Origin: Cyclobacterium amurskyense
Lineage (GTDB): Bacteria; Bacteroidota; Bacteroidia; Cytophagales; Cyclobacteriaceae
DNA length: 64,000 bases
Direction of reading: 5' to 3'
Assembly: GCF_001050135.1 (NCBI RefSeq)
Contig: NZ_CP012040.1
Coordinates: forward strand, 2,453,001 to 2,517,000
Position 1 is the stretch's first letter. Every line of letters starts with the position of its first letter. The notes under the pieces were generated by a model. It saw only the letters and a list, made by a program, of their open reading frames with translations. It ran no database searches and was not told the DNA's origin. A program made the position numbers and the translations under genes. Below, piece after piece: positions 53,150 to 63,056 of the stretch.

Positions 53150-53160
53150 TTTTTAAATAT

Positions 53161-53184
53161 TATCCCCGGAATTTTCCGGGGATA
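53161..53184 (+). terminator. hairpin after the aminotransferase gene
   Basis: Perfect 11-bp stem TATCCCCGGAA / TTCCGGGGATA with a 2-nt loop, followed by only a weak T stretch. Only 18 bp separate it from the next ATG, so it may attenuate rather than end transcription. Confidence 0.6.
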
Positions 53185-53201
53185 ATTCTTACTTTTCCAA
53201 G

Positions 53202-53912
53202 ATGCAGGCAATTGTAGTCACACCCGTAAAAGATGCTTTAGAGGCGACTTTAGAAACAGTTCAGGCCATTTCTGACGCCAAAGGAGTTTATGATTATTGG
53301 GTTTTTAATGATTATTCTACTGATCAAACTAAAGCTGCATTAGAAACAGCCAGCAAAGCCAAAGGCTTTAAACTGATTCATTTGGAAGATGTGACTTCAA
53401 ATCCATCACCTAATTATAAGACAGTACTCCAACTGTCACAAAAATCAGCCTTAGAAGCTGGCTTGCCTTTAATTGTAGTCGAATCGGATGTTAAGATAAA
53501 TCCAGATACCTTGGAAAGTCTAGTGAATTTCTCCAATGAAAACCCCAATGTAGGTTTGGTAGGAGCGATAACACAAGATGCTGAGGGAAAGGTGAATTTT
53601 CCTTATCTTAAATTCAAACAATTAAAGAGTAAGGATCCGGCAAAGACTACGCGAAGCCTTAGTTTTTGCTGTACCTTGATAAGTAAGAACTTTTTAAAGA
53701 AATATGATTTCACTGATCTGGATAATAGTAAAGATTGGTATGATACGCATATTAGTCAGAAATCAATAAGTTTGGGCTTCGATAATTACATTCTGCCAGA
53801 CCTGCCCGTTTGGCATAGGCCTCATGGTAGCCGGCCTTGGAAGCAGCTCAAATACAAAAATCCAATACTATACTACTTCCGAAAGTGGTTTTTAGGTAAG
53901 GATAAAATTTAG
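53202..53912 (+). CDS. family 2-like glycosyltransferase
   Basis: A 236-residue cytoplasmic protein with a GT-A layout: A-I-V-V-T-P-V-K near 3, V-F-N-D-Y-S-T-D-Q near 33 and V-V-E-S-D-V-K-I near 90, where the D-x-D-like acidic residues would hold the metal and sugar nucleotide. A C-terminal basic segment (WHRPHGSRPWKQLKYKNP) may contact membrane or substrate. Donor and acceptor unknown. It follows the aminotransferase by 52 bp. Confidence 0.75.
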   Translation: MQAIVVTPVKDALEATLETVQAISDAKGVYDYWVFNDYSTDQTKAALETASKAKGFKLIHLEDVTSNPSPNYKTVLQLSQKSALEAGLPLIVVESDVKINPDTLESLVNFSNENPNVGLVGAITQDAEGKVNFPYLKFKQLKSKDPAKTTRSLSFCCTLISKNFLKKYDFTDLDNSKDWYDTHISQKSISLGFDNYILPDLPVWHRPHGSRPWKQLKYKNPILYYFRKWFLGKDKI

Positions 53913-54699
53913 GTCTAAACTTTTCGCATTTCCTCTCCGAGGAACAGTTAGTTTATATAACAAAGTACCTCCTCAAATAAAGCACGGAATAAGTAATAGC
54001 CGGGTTTAATCGGTAAGCATTTCTAGAGTGCCATGATCCTGTTATTTCCTATCAGCGGGTAATGTTTTTTATAGAATAGTGTAGACAATAGGAATAGATG
54101 GAACTAGACCAATTATAAAATTTCTATGTACTAAACCGCTTACCTTTAGCTCCAAAACCTTAAGAAATTAATTGTATTATTCTAATAAATAATTAATTTC
54201 AAAATTTTTAATTTTAATCTTGGAAATGATCTATTTCCGCCAATAATCAAGGATGTTTTAAACTGGTTATTATCGGCTAGGGCCAATAATGGGGCTGTTT
54301 CTATTTATTATAGAATGGTTTTTCAATTTTCATTTCAATTTCAAGTATTAAAGGATGAAAAATCAGTTAATAGAAACCAAATGCAATTGTCCTTACATAA
54401 TTATCCTACCTTTTGCTAAGAGAGTATAGATGATTTCTTTAAAGGCCATTTTTTTTGATTTGTGATTATTTCTTTAAAATATCGAAGTATACTAAGATGA
54501 ATTCATTGCTTTATTTGCTCAAAATTCCGTACCTTTGTTTTGGGTGATTAAGCAACTTTTTATACTTATTCTTTTTTTAGTAATTAAATGGAGGTTATTT
54601 CGAATTAATTTTTCCTAACCTCCCTTTTTTCTAGTAGGTTACATTTTAATCCTCCGAATAAGTTGCTTTCAACGATATTGATGTAATTTAAATGCTCCT
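53913..54699. other. 787-bp intergenic stretch with promoter-like box
   Basis: AT-rich. No gene, repeat or remnant was recognised in 53913-54500. The box TACCTTTG at 54530-54537 (TTG at 54506-54508, 21-bp spacer) suggests a promoter and a leader of about 155 nt for the DUF4421 gene. The length of the gap is unusual beside the compact genes around it. Confidence 0.45.
54530..54537 (+). promoter_or_regulatory. putative -7 box (TACCTTTG) of the DUF4421 gene
   Basis: A full match to TAnnTTTG with a TTG 21 bp upstream; the leader would be about 155 nt. Confidence 0.45.
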
Positions 54700-55710
54700 A
54701 TGAAATATGTCTTTGTATTGACCCTCATTTCCCTGACCTTTCATTATAGTGTTTTAGCGCAGGAGCCAATAGATTCAACAGTATATTATATGACCTATCC
54801 TGATAAACTAGTGCTGAGAACTTATATGTCCAGGAAGTATACAGGTTTGGGTATAAAGGTTGCCGATGAAAGTTATTGGTATAGACCGAATTCTACCTTG
54901 AACATTGGGCTTGGTGCTACTTACGAAGGCTTGACATTAAACCTCGCCTATGGTTTCGGGTTTTTAAACCCAGATAAGCAACGTGGAGATTCCAAATATT
55001 TTGATTTGCAAGCGCATGCTTATCCTAAAAATTGGGTCATAGATTTTTTTGGACAATTTTATAATGGCTATTATTTATTAAGGGGAAATACTTTAGATAA
55101 TAATAATGAATCGAGAATTTTCCCAGACATGAAACTTAGAAAGGTGGGAGCTTCCGTTCAGTACTTATTTAATGGAGATAAGTTTTCCTATAGGGCGGCC
55201 TTTTTGCAGAACGAGTGGCAAAAAAAATCCGCAGGCTCATTTATGGCCGGCGCGGAAGTTTATGGAGGTCAGGTAAGAAATGCCTTGGGTATTCTACCTT
55301 CACAATCAGTTCCTAATAATTTCGATCAGATCAAATACTTTGAAATAGGCCCCAATTTTGGCTATGCTTATTCCTGGATTATAAAAAAGCATTTTTTTAT
55401 TACCCTATCTGCAGCTTCTAGTTTATCAATAGGCAGGACCTATTTCAATTATGAAGATGGAACAGGTAATAGTAATTGGTCGGTCCGGCCTAATTTTTTA
55501 ATGAGGGGATTTACAGGATACAATTCGGATAGGTGGTCTCTTAATGTCAATTATGTTTACAATCAAGTGAATTTGGCAGCAGTTAATGGCTATAAGGCCA
55601 ATTTGGGGACTGGAAACTATCGACTAAACCTTATTTATCGTATTAGTCCAGGGCATGGTTTGAAAAAGAAATTGGGATTGATTGATAAGTTAAAGAACAG
55701 ATTGAAATAA
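54700..55710 (+). CDS. DUF4421 outer-membrane-barrel-like protein
   Basis: A 336-residue exported protein (signal peptide 1-20, V-L-A-Q). Sequence features fit DUF4421: PDKLVLRTYMSRKYTGLGI near the start, many aromatic-alternating strands (NIGLGATYEGLTLNLAYGFGF, WVIDFFGQFYNGYYLL) and a C-terminal strand ending before a Lys-rich tail. Probably an outer-membrane beta-barrel. Function unknown. A MITE copy starts 21 bp after its stop. Confidence 0.7.
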   Translation: MKYVFVLTLISLTFHYSVLAQEPIDSTVYYMTYPDKLVLRTYMSRKYTGLGIKVADESYWYRPNSTLNIGLGATYEGLTLNLAYGFGFLNPDKQRGDSKYFDLQAHAYPKNWVIDFFGQFYNGYYLLRGNTLDNNNESRIFPDMKLRKVGASVQYLFNGDKFSYRAAFLQNEWQKKSAGSFMAGAEVYGGQVRNALGILPSQSVPNNFDQIKYFEIGPNFGYAYSWIIKKHFFITLSAASSLSIGRTYFNYEDGTGNSNWSVRPNFLMRGFTGYNSDRWSLNVNYVYNQVNLAAVNGYKANLGTGNYRLNLIYRISPGHGLKKKLGLIDKLKNRLK

Positions 55711-55730
55711 GGCTTTCCAAGAATTATGGA

Positions 55731-55948
55731 TTAAACCCGAAATATGCAATAAACAATCTATTACGTGCTGAAATCGCTTCAAAATCAGCCACTTCGTTGC
55801 TGTTTTGAATTTCACCATAGCGGTGCTATGCTAAAATCTCCAAACAGCCTGATTGTCTTGCGATTGCAACACTTTCCGTAAACACGGGACAGGCTTCACC
55901 CCTGACAATTGTCAGGGCGGAGAAATCCTATTACATAATCCGGGTTAA
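55731..55948 (+). repeat. MITE-like dispersed repeat, full copy 4
   Basis: A 218-bp copy with both ends and all three hairpins, here with CCTGACAATTGTCAGG as a perfect palindrome. It lies between the DUF4421 and susC-like genes. Confidence 0.88.
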
Positions 55949-56322
55949 AATTAACTGGCCTTAGTATGGGATAGGTTTCATTTATTGGGTAGGTAAAATA
56001 AATTTTATGTTTTCATTCCTTGGTCAGGCCTTTGGATTCAGCCTTTTTTATTACAATAAGTCATTTTACCATTTTTTAGTAAAAAGCCATTTAATCCTTT
56101 GTCCAACAGGGTATTTGGAAAATATGAGTTCTAAGCTTATAATTCAGAATAAACTATCACATAATCTATTGTTAACAATATGGAAATGTTTAAATAATAC
56201 CTGACTAGGGTTTAGATTTCTGATATTGTACTTATTTGCCAATATATATTGTGAATAGAGTGGTATGTTTTTGAGGTAACTAAGTATATTAGGAAATAGA
56301 GTTTAAACTATAAAAATAATTT
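55949..56322. other. leader region of the susC-like gene
   Basis: No gene. AT-rich, with no clear TAnnTTTG box and no hairpin that I could support as a riboswitch. Promoter and regulator of the SusCD pair are not identified. Confidence 0.4.
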
Positions 56323-59300
56323 ATGGTGAACAGGTTTACAAAATTTAGAAACTGGTGTTGTTTAGTTATGCTATGCTTCCTGATAGGATCCGTAGTTCCA
56401 GAAGCTTTGGCTCAAAGTAGGCGAGTCACAGGTAAAGTCACTTCTCTGGGAGATGGCTTAGGTATTCCCGGAGTAAATGTACTTATTCAAGGAGGTCAGT
56501 CAGGTACTGCCACTGATGTAAATGGAGAATACTCCATAACCGTTGCTGATAACAACAAGGTTTTGGTGTTTTCATTTATAGGTTTCGAACCAATTAATGA
56601 AGTGGTAGGCAACCGTTCTGTTATTAATGTGCAGCTAAGGGAAGATGCTTCAGAGATGAATGAAGTTGTTGTCACTGCCCTCGGAATTAAAAGGGAAGAA
56701 ATTTCTCTAGGCTATTCCATAGAACGTGTGGGTGGCGAAGAAATGACTAGAGTGGCTCAGGAAAGTTTTCTTAATGCCATGGCAGGAAAAGTAGCCGGTG
56801 CTACCATCAGTACCACAGGTGGTACGGGTTCATCGGTAAGTATGGTAATTAGAGGGGCTACCTCATTAAATACCGACAACCAGCCGCTCTTTGTAGTAGA
56901 TGGTGTTCCTATCGCCAACACGCTTAATAATGTGTCTTCGGTTGGCTCCGAAAACAGGGTCGATTATGGAAATGCCATTTCGGGTCTTAACCCTGATGAC
57001 ATTGCTGACATTTCCATCCTGAAAGGGCCAAGTGCCGCAGCGCTATATGGATCTCGTGCAGGAAATGGAGTAGTGCTTATTACCACCAAAGGAGGGAATG
57101 TAGACCGACTAACAGTGAATGTAAGTACCAATACTGTTTTTGATGTGCCTTACAAATACCTTAAATGGCACAGTAAATTTGGAGCAGGACAATATTCTGC
57201 TATTCCTGTAGATATTAGTGGAAACCCTTTGACCAACCCATTTGGAAGTTTGGTTCAAGAGAACGTAAATGCTGCATTTGGAGCTGAATTGGATAAAGGT
57301 TATGAGCAGGTTCAGTGGAACAGTCCTTTAGATGAAAATGGTAATCCCATAGCGATGCCTTTGGTTTCCTATCCTGACAATGTTAAAAACTTTGTGCAAA
57401 CAGGTATCACATCTTCCAATAGCTTTTCAGTTGCCAATAGCAATGATGTCATGAACTATAGAATCTCTTATTCCAATATGAGGAATAAGGGTATTATACC
57501 GAATTCAGATTTATTCAGGAATACCTTAAATATCAACTCCAACCTTAAGGTAAGTGATAAGTTGAATTTCAGTACCAATATTGATGTGAGTCGAAACAAT
57601 TCCAATAATAGGCCTGCTGGTGAACGAGGTACCAACCCTTTACAATGGGCTTATGAAACCTCTCCCCATGTCAATATTTTGGACTTAAAGGACTATTGGC
57701 TTCCAGGTCAGGAAGGATTGGAGCAAAAAACCATGGATGCCGGTGGAGAAGTCAGGGTAACAGATAACCCTTATTTCCTTGCCAATGAAGTTAACAATAG
57801 CTTCAAAAGAGACAGGGTGTTTGGGAATGTAAAAGCGGATTGGCAGATTTCACCTTCCTTTAACTTCTTTGCACGTTATTCCTTGGACTTATATAATGAA
57901 ACCAGAGAGAGTAAAATAGGTAGGAGTTACAGCCAGGAACCAGAAGGTGCCTATGGTATCACAGAGCTTCATGGCTTGGAAACCAACGCAGATTTCCTAC
58001 TTACCTATAATAAGGATGTAAATGATTTTGGAATTACACTTTCAGGTGGTGGTAACATTAGGTACCAAAATGGAAGTAATTTATTCGCAGGTTCCAAATC
58101 CGGTGTGGGCTTGATTACACCTGGGGTTTATACACTTAGCAATATAGCCCCTGATAATATTCAATACGGCAATAGTAGCTTTGAGAGAGGAATTCACAGT
58201 TTATATGGATTGGCAAACTTCTCCTATAAGGACATGCTATATTTGGATCTAACGGCTAGAAATGACTGGTCCAGTACATTGCCTGCAGCAGATCCTTACT
58301 TTTATCCATCTGCAGCGCTGAGCGTATTGGTCAGTGAAATGCTTGATTTACCTGAGCCTTTTAGCTTGGTGAAATTGAGAGGTGGATATGCTTCTGTAGG
58401 TAATGATGCTAGTCCATACAACTTGTTAGGTACATTGTATAATGCTGGAGCATGGGGCAATATACCAAGGTTATCATTGCGTAGTGGTTTATTGAATCCT
58501 ACCCTGAAACCTGAAATTGCTACTTCATACGAAGGTGGAATTGATTTACATCTTTTCAATGATCGAGTTAGATTTAGTGGAACCTACTATAAAGTACAGA
58601 ATGAAAACCAAATCCTTAGCATAGGTTTACCGCCATCTACAGGGTATACCTCAAAAAATTTCAATGCTGGTCTTTTACAAAGTGAGGGTGTTGAACTAAC
58701 CCTTGGATCGGACATCATCAGAAACAATAATTGGAATTGGACTGTGGACCTTAACCTGACTAGGAACAGGACCAAAATTATTGAATTGGCTGATAATATG
58801 CCGTATTATACCTTATGGGAAGATGCCAGAGGGGGTTCATGGACTTATGTAGGAGAAGAGATTGGGGATATTTATGATGCGGAAGTTGTGACTGTAAAAG
58901 ATCCTGAGTCACCCTATTTTGGGTACCCAATTTTGGATCAAACCGGAAAATGGCAAAGCATTGATGCTGTGAGTTCAAGAAATAAGATTGGAAATTTCAA
59001 TCCTAAATTTATTCTTGGAATGCAGACCTCCTTGTCTTATAAAAACTTTCATTTGAACATGACATTTGACTGGAGAAATGGTGGTGATTTTGTGTCCCAA
59101 ACTTACAGATTCGGTGAAGAACATGGCAGGTCATCTGTATTCTTGGATAAGCTGATCAATCCAGGAGAATTGGAAGGAGAAGCTCTGAAGAATTATCTTG
59201 TAGACAATCAGGAATCAATGGTTTTGATCAATGGCAATAACTTTCCATTGGTTGGTGGGCCGACTCCAGAATACGGAAGTTATCCATTCACATATGGACC

Positions 59301-59754
59301 ATTTACTTTGCCTCATGGAGGAGTATTTATTCCTGGGGTTTATGCTACAGAATTTGACGAGAATGGAAACCCTACAGCTTATGCTGAAAACCTAGGCGAA
59401 AACATTGGTCAGCCAGGAGGAACTTTAACCTTGCCTTATGCGGGCAGTACAGCTTGGAGTTTTTCAAGGGCATTCTTATATGATGCCTCTTTTGTGAAGT
59501 TGAGAGAGGTTTCTTTTGGTTATGATGTGCCAAAAACTTTCGCTAATTCACTAAAAATGCAAAATCTTAGCTTCTCAGTCTATAGCAGGAATATTATTCT
59601 CTGGACAGCAGCAAAAATCAATATAGATCCAGAGATGGCGTTTCAACCATCAGGAGGCACACAAGCAGGGACCCAATTTAAACAGGGAATAGAAAGATGG
59701 AATGTGATGCCTTGGGTTATGCCAATTGGGTTTAAAGTAAATGCTACTTTTTAA
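56323..59754 (+). CDS. SusC/RagA-family TonB-dependent outer-membrane transporter
   Basis: A 1143-residue protein with a signal peptide (about 1-31, A-L-A-Q). Then comes a carboxypeptidase-D regulatory-like domain (36-110, VTGKVTSLGDGLGIPGVNVL), the SusC TonB-box region (E-V-V-V-T-A-L-G-I) near 121, a plug with ADISILKGPSAAALYGSRAGNGV near 230, and a long barrel. With the SusD partner 33 bp downstream it forms a nutrient-import gate powered by TonB, most often for glycans. There is no enzyme gene next to it, so the ligand is unknown. The C-terminus ends in a normal barrel strand (VNATF). Confidence 0.95.
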   Translation: MVNRFTKFRNWCCLVMLCFLIGSVVPEALAQSRRVTGKVTSLGDGLGIPGVNVLIQGGQSGTATDVNGEYSITVADNNKVLVFSFIGFEPINEVVGNRSVINVQLREDASEMNEVVVTALGIKREEISLGYSIERVGGEEMTRVAQESFLNAMAGKVAGATISTTGGTGSSVSMVIRGATSLNTDNQPLFVVDGVPIANTLNNVSSVGSENRVDYGNAISGLNPDDIADISILKGPSAAALYGSRAGNGVVLITTKGGNVDRLTVNVSTNTVFDVPYKYLKWHSKFGAGQYSAIPVDISGNPLTNPFGSLVQENVNAAFGAELDKGYEQVQWNSPLDENGNPIAMPLVSYPDNVKNFVQTGITSSNSFSVANSNDVMNYRISYSNMRNKGIIPNSDLFRNTLNINSNLKVSDKLNFSTNIDVSRNNSNNRPAGERGTNPLQWAYETSPHVNILDLKDYWLPGQEGLEQKTMDAGGEVRVTDNPYFLANEVNNSFKRDRVFGNVKADWQISPSFNFFARYSLDLYNETRESKIGRSYSQEPEGAYGITELHGLETNADFLLTYNKDVNDFGITLSGGGNIRYQNGSNLFAGSKSGVGLITPGVYTLSNIAPDNIQYGNSSFERGIHSLYGLANFSYKDMLYLDLTARNDWSSTLPAADPYFYPSAALSVLVSEMLDLPEPFSLVKLRGGYASVGNDASPYNLLGTLYNAGAWGNIPRLSLRSGLLNPTLKPEIATSYEGGIDLHLFNDRVRFSGTYYKVQNENQILSIGLPPSTGYTSKNFNAGLLQSEGVELTLGSDIIRNNNWNWTVDLNLTRNRTKIIELADNMPYYTLWEDARGGSWTYVGEEIGDIYDAEVVTVKDPESPYFGYPILDQTGKWQSIDAVSSRNKIGNFNPKFILGMQTSLSYKNFHLNMTFDWRNGGDFVSQTYRFGEEHGRSSVFLDKLINPGELEGEALKNYLVDNQESMVLINGNNFPLVGGPTPEYGSYPFTYGPFTLPHGGVFIPGVYATEFDENGNPTAYAENLGENIGQPGGTLTLPYAGSTAWSFSRAFLYDASFVKLREVSFGYDVPKTFANSLKMQNLSFSVYSRNIILWTAAKINIDPEMAFQPSGGTQAGTQFKQGIERWNVMPWVMPIGFKVNATF

Positions 59755-59786
59755 GTGTTAGTTTTCAACTGATAAACGAAATTACT

Positions 59787-61445
59787 ATGATTATCAAAAA
59801 TAAATTAATTTTCGGTTGGGCGCTTTTATTGCTGTGTACATTTTCCTGTAAGGAAGATCTCATAGAGATGAATATTAACCCAAATGGAGCAAGCCCTGAA
59901 TCGGCCAATCCCAACCTGGTGCTTTCAACAGTGTTGACCGAGGCAGGCAAAACTGTGTTGAATCTTGGGTATCAAGACATTGCAGGAGTGATGCAACATA
60001 CTCAAAAGGATGGATGGTCAGGATCACACAATTCCTATGACTGGAACAGAAGCAATAGTTGGTCTGGCTATTATGCTATCCTTAGAAACAACCAATTTGT
60101 TTATGACAGGGCTGTAGAGCTGGATCAAGAACTTCATCAGGGAGTCACTTTGGTGATTCGCGGAATGATGTTCGGACTTATTACTGATCTTTGGGGAGAC
60201 GCACCTTATTCTCAAGCACTCAAAGGTGCTGAAGGAACTCCTGAAGCTACTTTTCCTTCCTTTGATACTCAGGAGGAAATTTATAGAGGAATACTTGGGG
60301 AACTAGAGACTGCCAATCAATTGCTTTCTCAGCCAAAAGGATCTTACAATAGCTCTATTGAAGGGGCAGATGTTTACTTTGGTGGTAATCCTGAAAAATG
60401 GAGGAAGATGGCCAATTCCTTAAAACTTAGGTTTTACATGAGATTGTCGGAAAAGTTGCCTGATTTTGCCAAGCAAGGTATTGAAACTATACTAGCCGAT
60501 CCAGGGACATATCCCATCATCACCAGTACCGGGGATGATGCTACCATGTCTTTTAATACAGAGAGTGAAGCAAGTAGCTGGCCTAAAAATACCAAATTTG
60601 ATGTTGATGCAAGCAACTATAGGAGGTTAAAAATGTGCCAAACTCTGGTAGAAGCCATGAGGGTAAATAATGACCCAAGGCTTGGAGTTTGGGCCAACCC
60701 GGTAGAAATACCTTTGGTAGTTGATGCCAGTTTGCCTGCAGGAACAGACGTAATACAAGATGGAAAAAGGTACCTTTCTCCAGATGTGTTGGAAAGTAGA
60801 AATGTAGCGCTTGAAGACATCAGCCAGAATCCTGATTATGTTGGAATTCCTCCGGGTATCGCGGGCTCACAGGTATACAACCTTAGCCCAGATGCCAATC
60901 AGGCTTCATTTAACCCCCATGTTTCCTGGCTTAATGATCGATACAGGGAACCCAATGGTCCTTTGCTAAAAGCCAGACTAATTACAGCAACAGAGGTTAA
61001 TTTTATTTTGGCTGAGGCCGCACTGAAAGGTTGGGCTGTTGGAGGAACTGCTGAAGAGTATTACAATAAAGCCATTCAGGCTTCATTTACTACTTGGGGA
61101 ATTTCTGGTCAGGTAGAAAATTACCTGCAACAGGAAAGTGTTAAATTCGATGGTACATTAAAACAACTGATGGAGCAAAAGTGGGTGTCCTCTTGGACCG
61201 CTGCTGCAGAGGCTTGGTTTGATTACCGAAGAACTGGCTATCCTGAATTGGAGGCCGGACCTTATACCATACGATCTGTTTTGCCTGTTCGTTTTTATTA
61301 TATGGTAGAAGAACGAAATCTTAATGGAGCCAATTCGGAAGAAGCCATGAACCGTTTGGAAACAACCAATTTTTCTGAAGTAGACGGAGCCAATAGTGCT
61401 TGGTCCAAGCCTTGGGTAATTCAAGGTACTGGGAAACCTTGGTAG
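59787..61445 (+). CDS. SusD/RagB-family surface lipoprotein
   Basis: A 552-residue lipoprotein (L-C-T-F-S-C, Cys21). Helical TPR-like pairs in the first half (DLWGDAPYSQALKGAEGTPE, a SusD landmark) and the C-terminal W-V-S-S-W-T-A-A-A-E-A-W-F-D-Y-R-R-T-G-Y-P segment are typical of the SusD-like subfamily 2. It caps the SusC barrel and delivers ligand. It follows susC by 33 bp and ends at a strong terminator. Confidence 0.93.
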   Translation: MIIKNKLIFGWALLLLCTFSCKEDLIEMNINPNGASPESANPNLVLSTVLTEAGKTVLNLGYQDIAGVMQHTQKDGWSGSHNSYDWNRSNSWSGYYAILRNNQFVYDRAVELDQELHQGVTLVIRGMMFGLITDLWGDAPYSQALKGAEGTPEATFPSFDTQEEIYRGILGELETANQLLSQPKGSYNSSIEGADVYFGGNPEKWRKMANSLKLRFYMRLSEKLPDFAKQGIETILADPGTYPIITSTGDDATMSFNTESEASSWPKNTKFDVDASNYRRLKMCQTLVEAMRVNNDPRLGVWANPVEIPLVVDASLPAGTDVIQDGKRYLSPDVLESRNVALEDISQNPDYVGIPPGIAGSQVYNLSPDANQASFNPHVSWLNDRYREPNGPLLKARLITATEVNFILAEAALKGWAVGGTAEEYYNKAIQASFTTWGISGQVENYLQQESVKFDGTLKQLMEQKWVSSWTAAAEAWFDYRRTGYPELEAGPYTIRSVLPVRFYYMVEERNLNGANSEEAMNRLETTNFSEVDGANSAWSKPWVIQGTGKPW

Positions 61446-61470
61446 TGAGGTGATTTAAATTTATCATAAT

Positions 61471-61502
61471 AAGGGGCTTTTCGAAAGGGGAGCCCCTTTT
61501 TT
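61471..61502 (+). terminator. intrinsic terminator of the susCD-like operon
   Basis: Stem AAGGGGCT / AGCCCCTT with loop and a run of six T. Confidence 0.88.
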
Positions 61503-61565
61503 AGCTCTTAGGAGCCAATAACTTCTGCATAATTTCAGTTAAATTGCAAAAAAATACTCAAACTT

Positions 61566-62642
61566 ATGAAATTCCTCAATTCAGAGATTTTTAAATGTTT
61601 ACTCTTCGTTTTGATGCTAGTGGCATTTGGTTCCTGCACAAAAAATGTTTCTATAACGAGATTAATGCCAGCAGAGATTAATATACCGAATCAGGTGCAG
61701 CGTTTACTCATTGTAGACAGGACGAAGCCTGAAAGTCAGGGAGTAGCAATAATTGAGGGACTTCTTACTGGAGAAATGCCTTTTGAAGTGAAAAATGCCA
61801 TTGATGGTACCTTGGCTTCCATTCATCAGGATCTTAATACTTCTCCCAGGTATGAAATAGTGCGGGCAAGTGAAAGATTGACTGGAGGGCTCTTTTCACA
61901 AACTTTCCCTGCACCTCTTAATAGGGAAATGGTTCGAAATCTTTGCATGCGTTATGAAACTGATGCGGTATTGACTTTGGAAAAATTCAGTTCGGATTTT
62001 GTCATTACAGACAAAAGGATCACCATCAAGAAAAAAGTTGGAAAAGATGATAATGCCAAAACCATAGAAGTGCCCGGTATATTGGTGGAAGGGCTTGCTT
62101 CCGTACAGGTAGGGTTTAGATTGTATGACCCTGAAAGTGGCAATATTTTAGACCAAAGTGACCTTTCTAAAACCAACCTATGGTCAGCAGAGGCGGAGAC
62201 CAAAGCCCAAGCCATGTTGTTACTGATCGAAAAAGCCCAAGCTACCAGGTATGTGGGGCAAATGGCAGGTGCAGCATATGCAAGAAGGATTGCACCGATG
62301 TACATAGACCTAAACCGTACCTTTTATGCCAAATCAAAGAAATATCCCTCTTTAGAAAAAGGCGCTCGCTTTGCGGAAGTCAATGAATGGGAAAATGCAA
62401 TTCAAAGCTGGCAAGGAGGGCTTTCCCTTCCTGGAGATGATAAAACCTATGGCAAGCTTTGTTACAATATATCTTTGGGATATGAGGTACTTGGAGACTT
62501 GTTTTTGGCCAAGGATTGGGCGGCAAGGGCCTATACAGAATTTGGCTTTAAGGCCGGAAGAACCTATGCCAAAGAACTCGAACAAAGAATGATGGAAGAC
62601 GAATTGCTGAAAGAACAGTTGAACACAACTTCTGATCAGTAA
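61566..62642 (+). CDS. DUF6340-like lipoprotein
   Basis: A 358-residue lipoprotein (F-G-S-C, Cys25). It has the opening S-I-T-R-L-M-P-A-E-I-N-I-P and V-Q-R-L-L-I-V-D-R-T that I associate with DUF6340, a Bacteroidota family. A helical, tetratricopeptide-like C-terminal half (FAEVNEWENAIQSWQGGL, GYEVLGDLFLAKDWAARAY) suggests protein-protein contacts. Function unknown. It is transcribed separately from susCD, whose terminator lies between. Confidence 0.6.
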   Translation: MKFLNSEIFKCLLFVLMLVAFGSCTKNVSITRLMPAEINIPNQVQRLLIVDRTKPESQGVAIIEGLLTGEMPFEVKNAIDGTLASIHQDLNTSPRYEIVRASERLTGGLFSQTFPAPLNREMVRNLCMRYETDAVLTLEKFSSDFVITDKRITIKKKVGKDDNAKTIEVPGILVEGLASVQVGFRLYDPESGNILDQSDLSKTNLWSAEAETKAQAMLLLIEKAQATRYVGQMAGAAYARRIAPMYIDLNRTFYAKSKKYPSLEKGARFAEVNEWENAIQSWQGGLSLPGDDKTYGKLCYNISLGYEVLGDLFLAKDWAARAYTEFGFKAGRTYAKELEQRMMEDELLKEQLNTTSDQ

Positions 62643-62647
62643 ATATT

Positions 62648-62697
62648 TACCCGGATCAGGTGAAATGTAGATTTAAAGCTACCTGACCCGGGTTAAA
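62648..62697. terminator. long hairpin after the DUF6340-like gene
   Basis: A 15-bp stem, TTACCCGGATCAGGT paired with ACCTGACCCGGGTTA (one G-T or mismatch), loop of about 18. Without a strong T run it may be a palindromic element rather than a terminator. The CCCGG/CCGGG ends recall the MITE ends but the rest does not match. The following sequence up to 62845 shows nothing else. Confidence 0.5.
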
Positions 62698-62845
62698 TTT
62701 GATTTTTGCTTAATTATCGGAAGTATTCTCTATTTCCCTTAATTCTCTGATAACTACTACCATTTACTTAAGTACTTTTTAACCTCTCTTTTGCTATCAA
62801 TTCGCGCAATGCCAATATGCGTTTGCATTTTCTCTTCACTATTAT

Positions 62846-62887
62846 CCCCGAAATATGCAATAGACAATCTATTATGTGCTGAAATCG
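62846..62887 (+). repeat. MITE-like repeat, left-end fragment
   Basis: Only the first 42 bp of the dispersed element (CCCGAAATATGCAATAGACA and the following GTGCTGAAATCG). The right end is missing. It lies in the 414-bp gap between the DUF6340-like and NHL-propeller genes. Confidence 0.75.
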
Positions 62888-63056
62888 GGAAAATGTAGCA
62901 AAAAGAAGGAATAGGAGGTTTGATGGCTTACCATAAAAGACACCATTATCCCAGGGAAAACAATTGATTTTAAAATGATAACACTGAACCTAGCATCACA
63001 AGTAAATCACATTTCTTGCAACAAATAAAAATGCCAGTAAAAAGGTAAGTGTAAAT

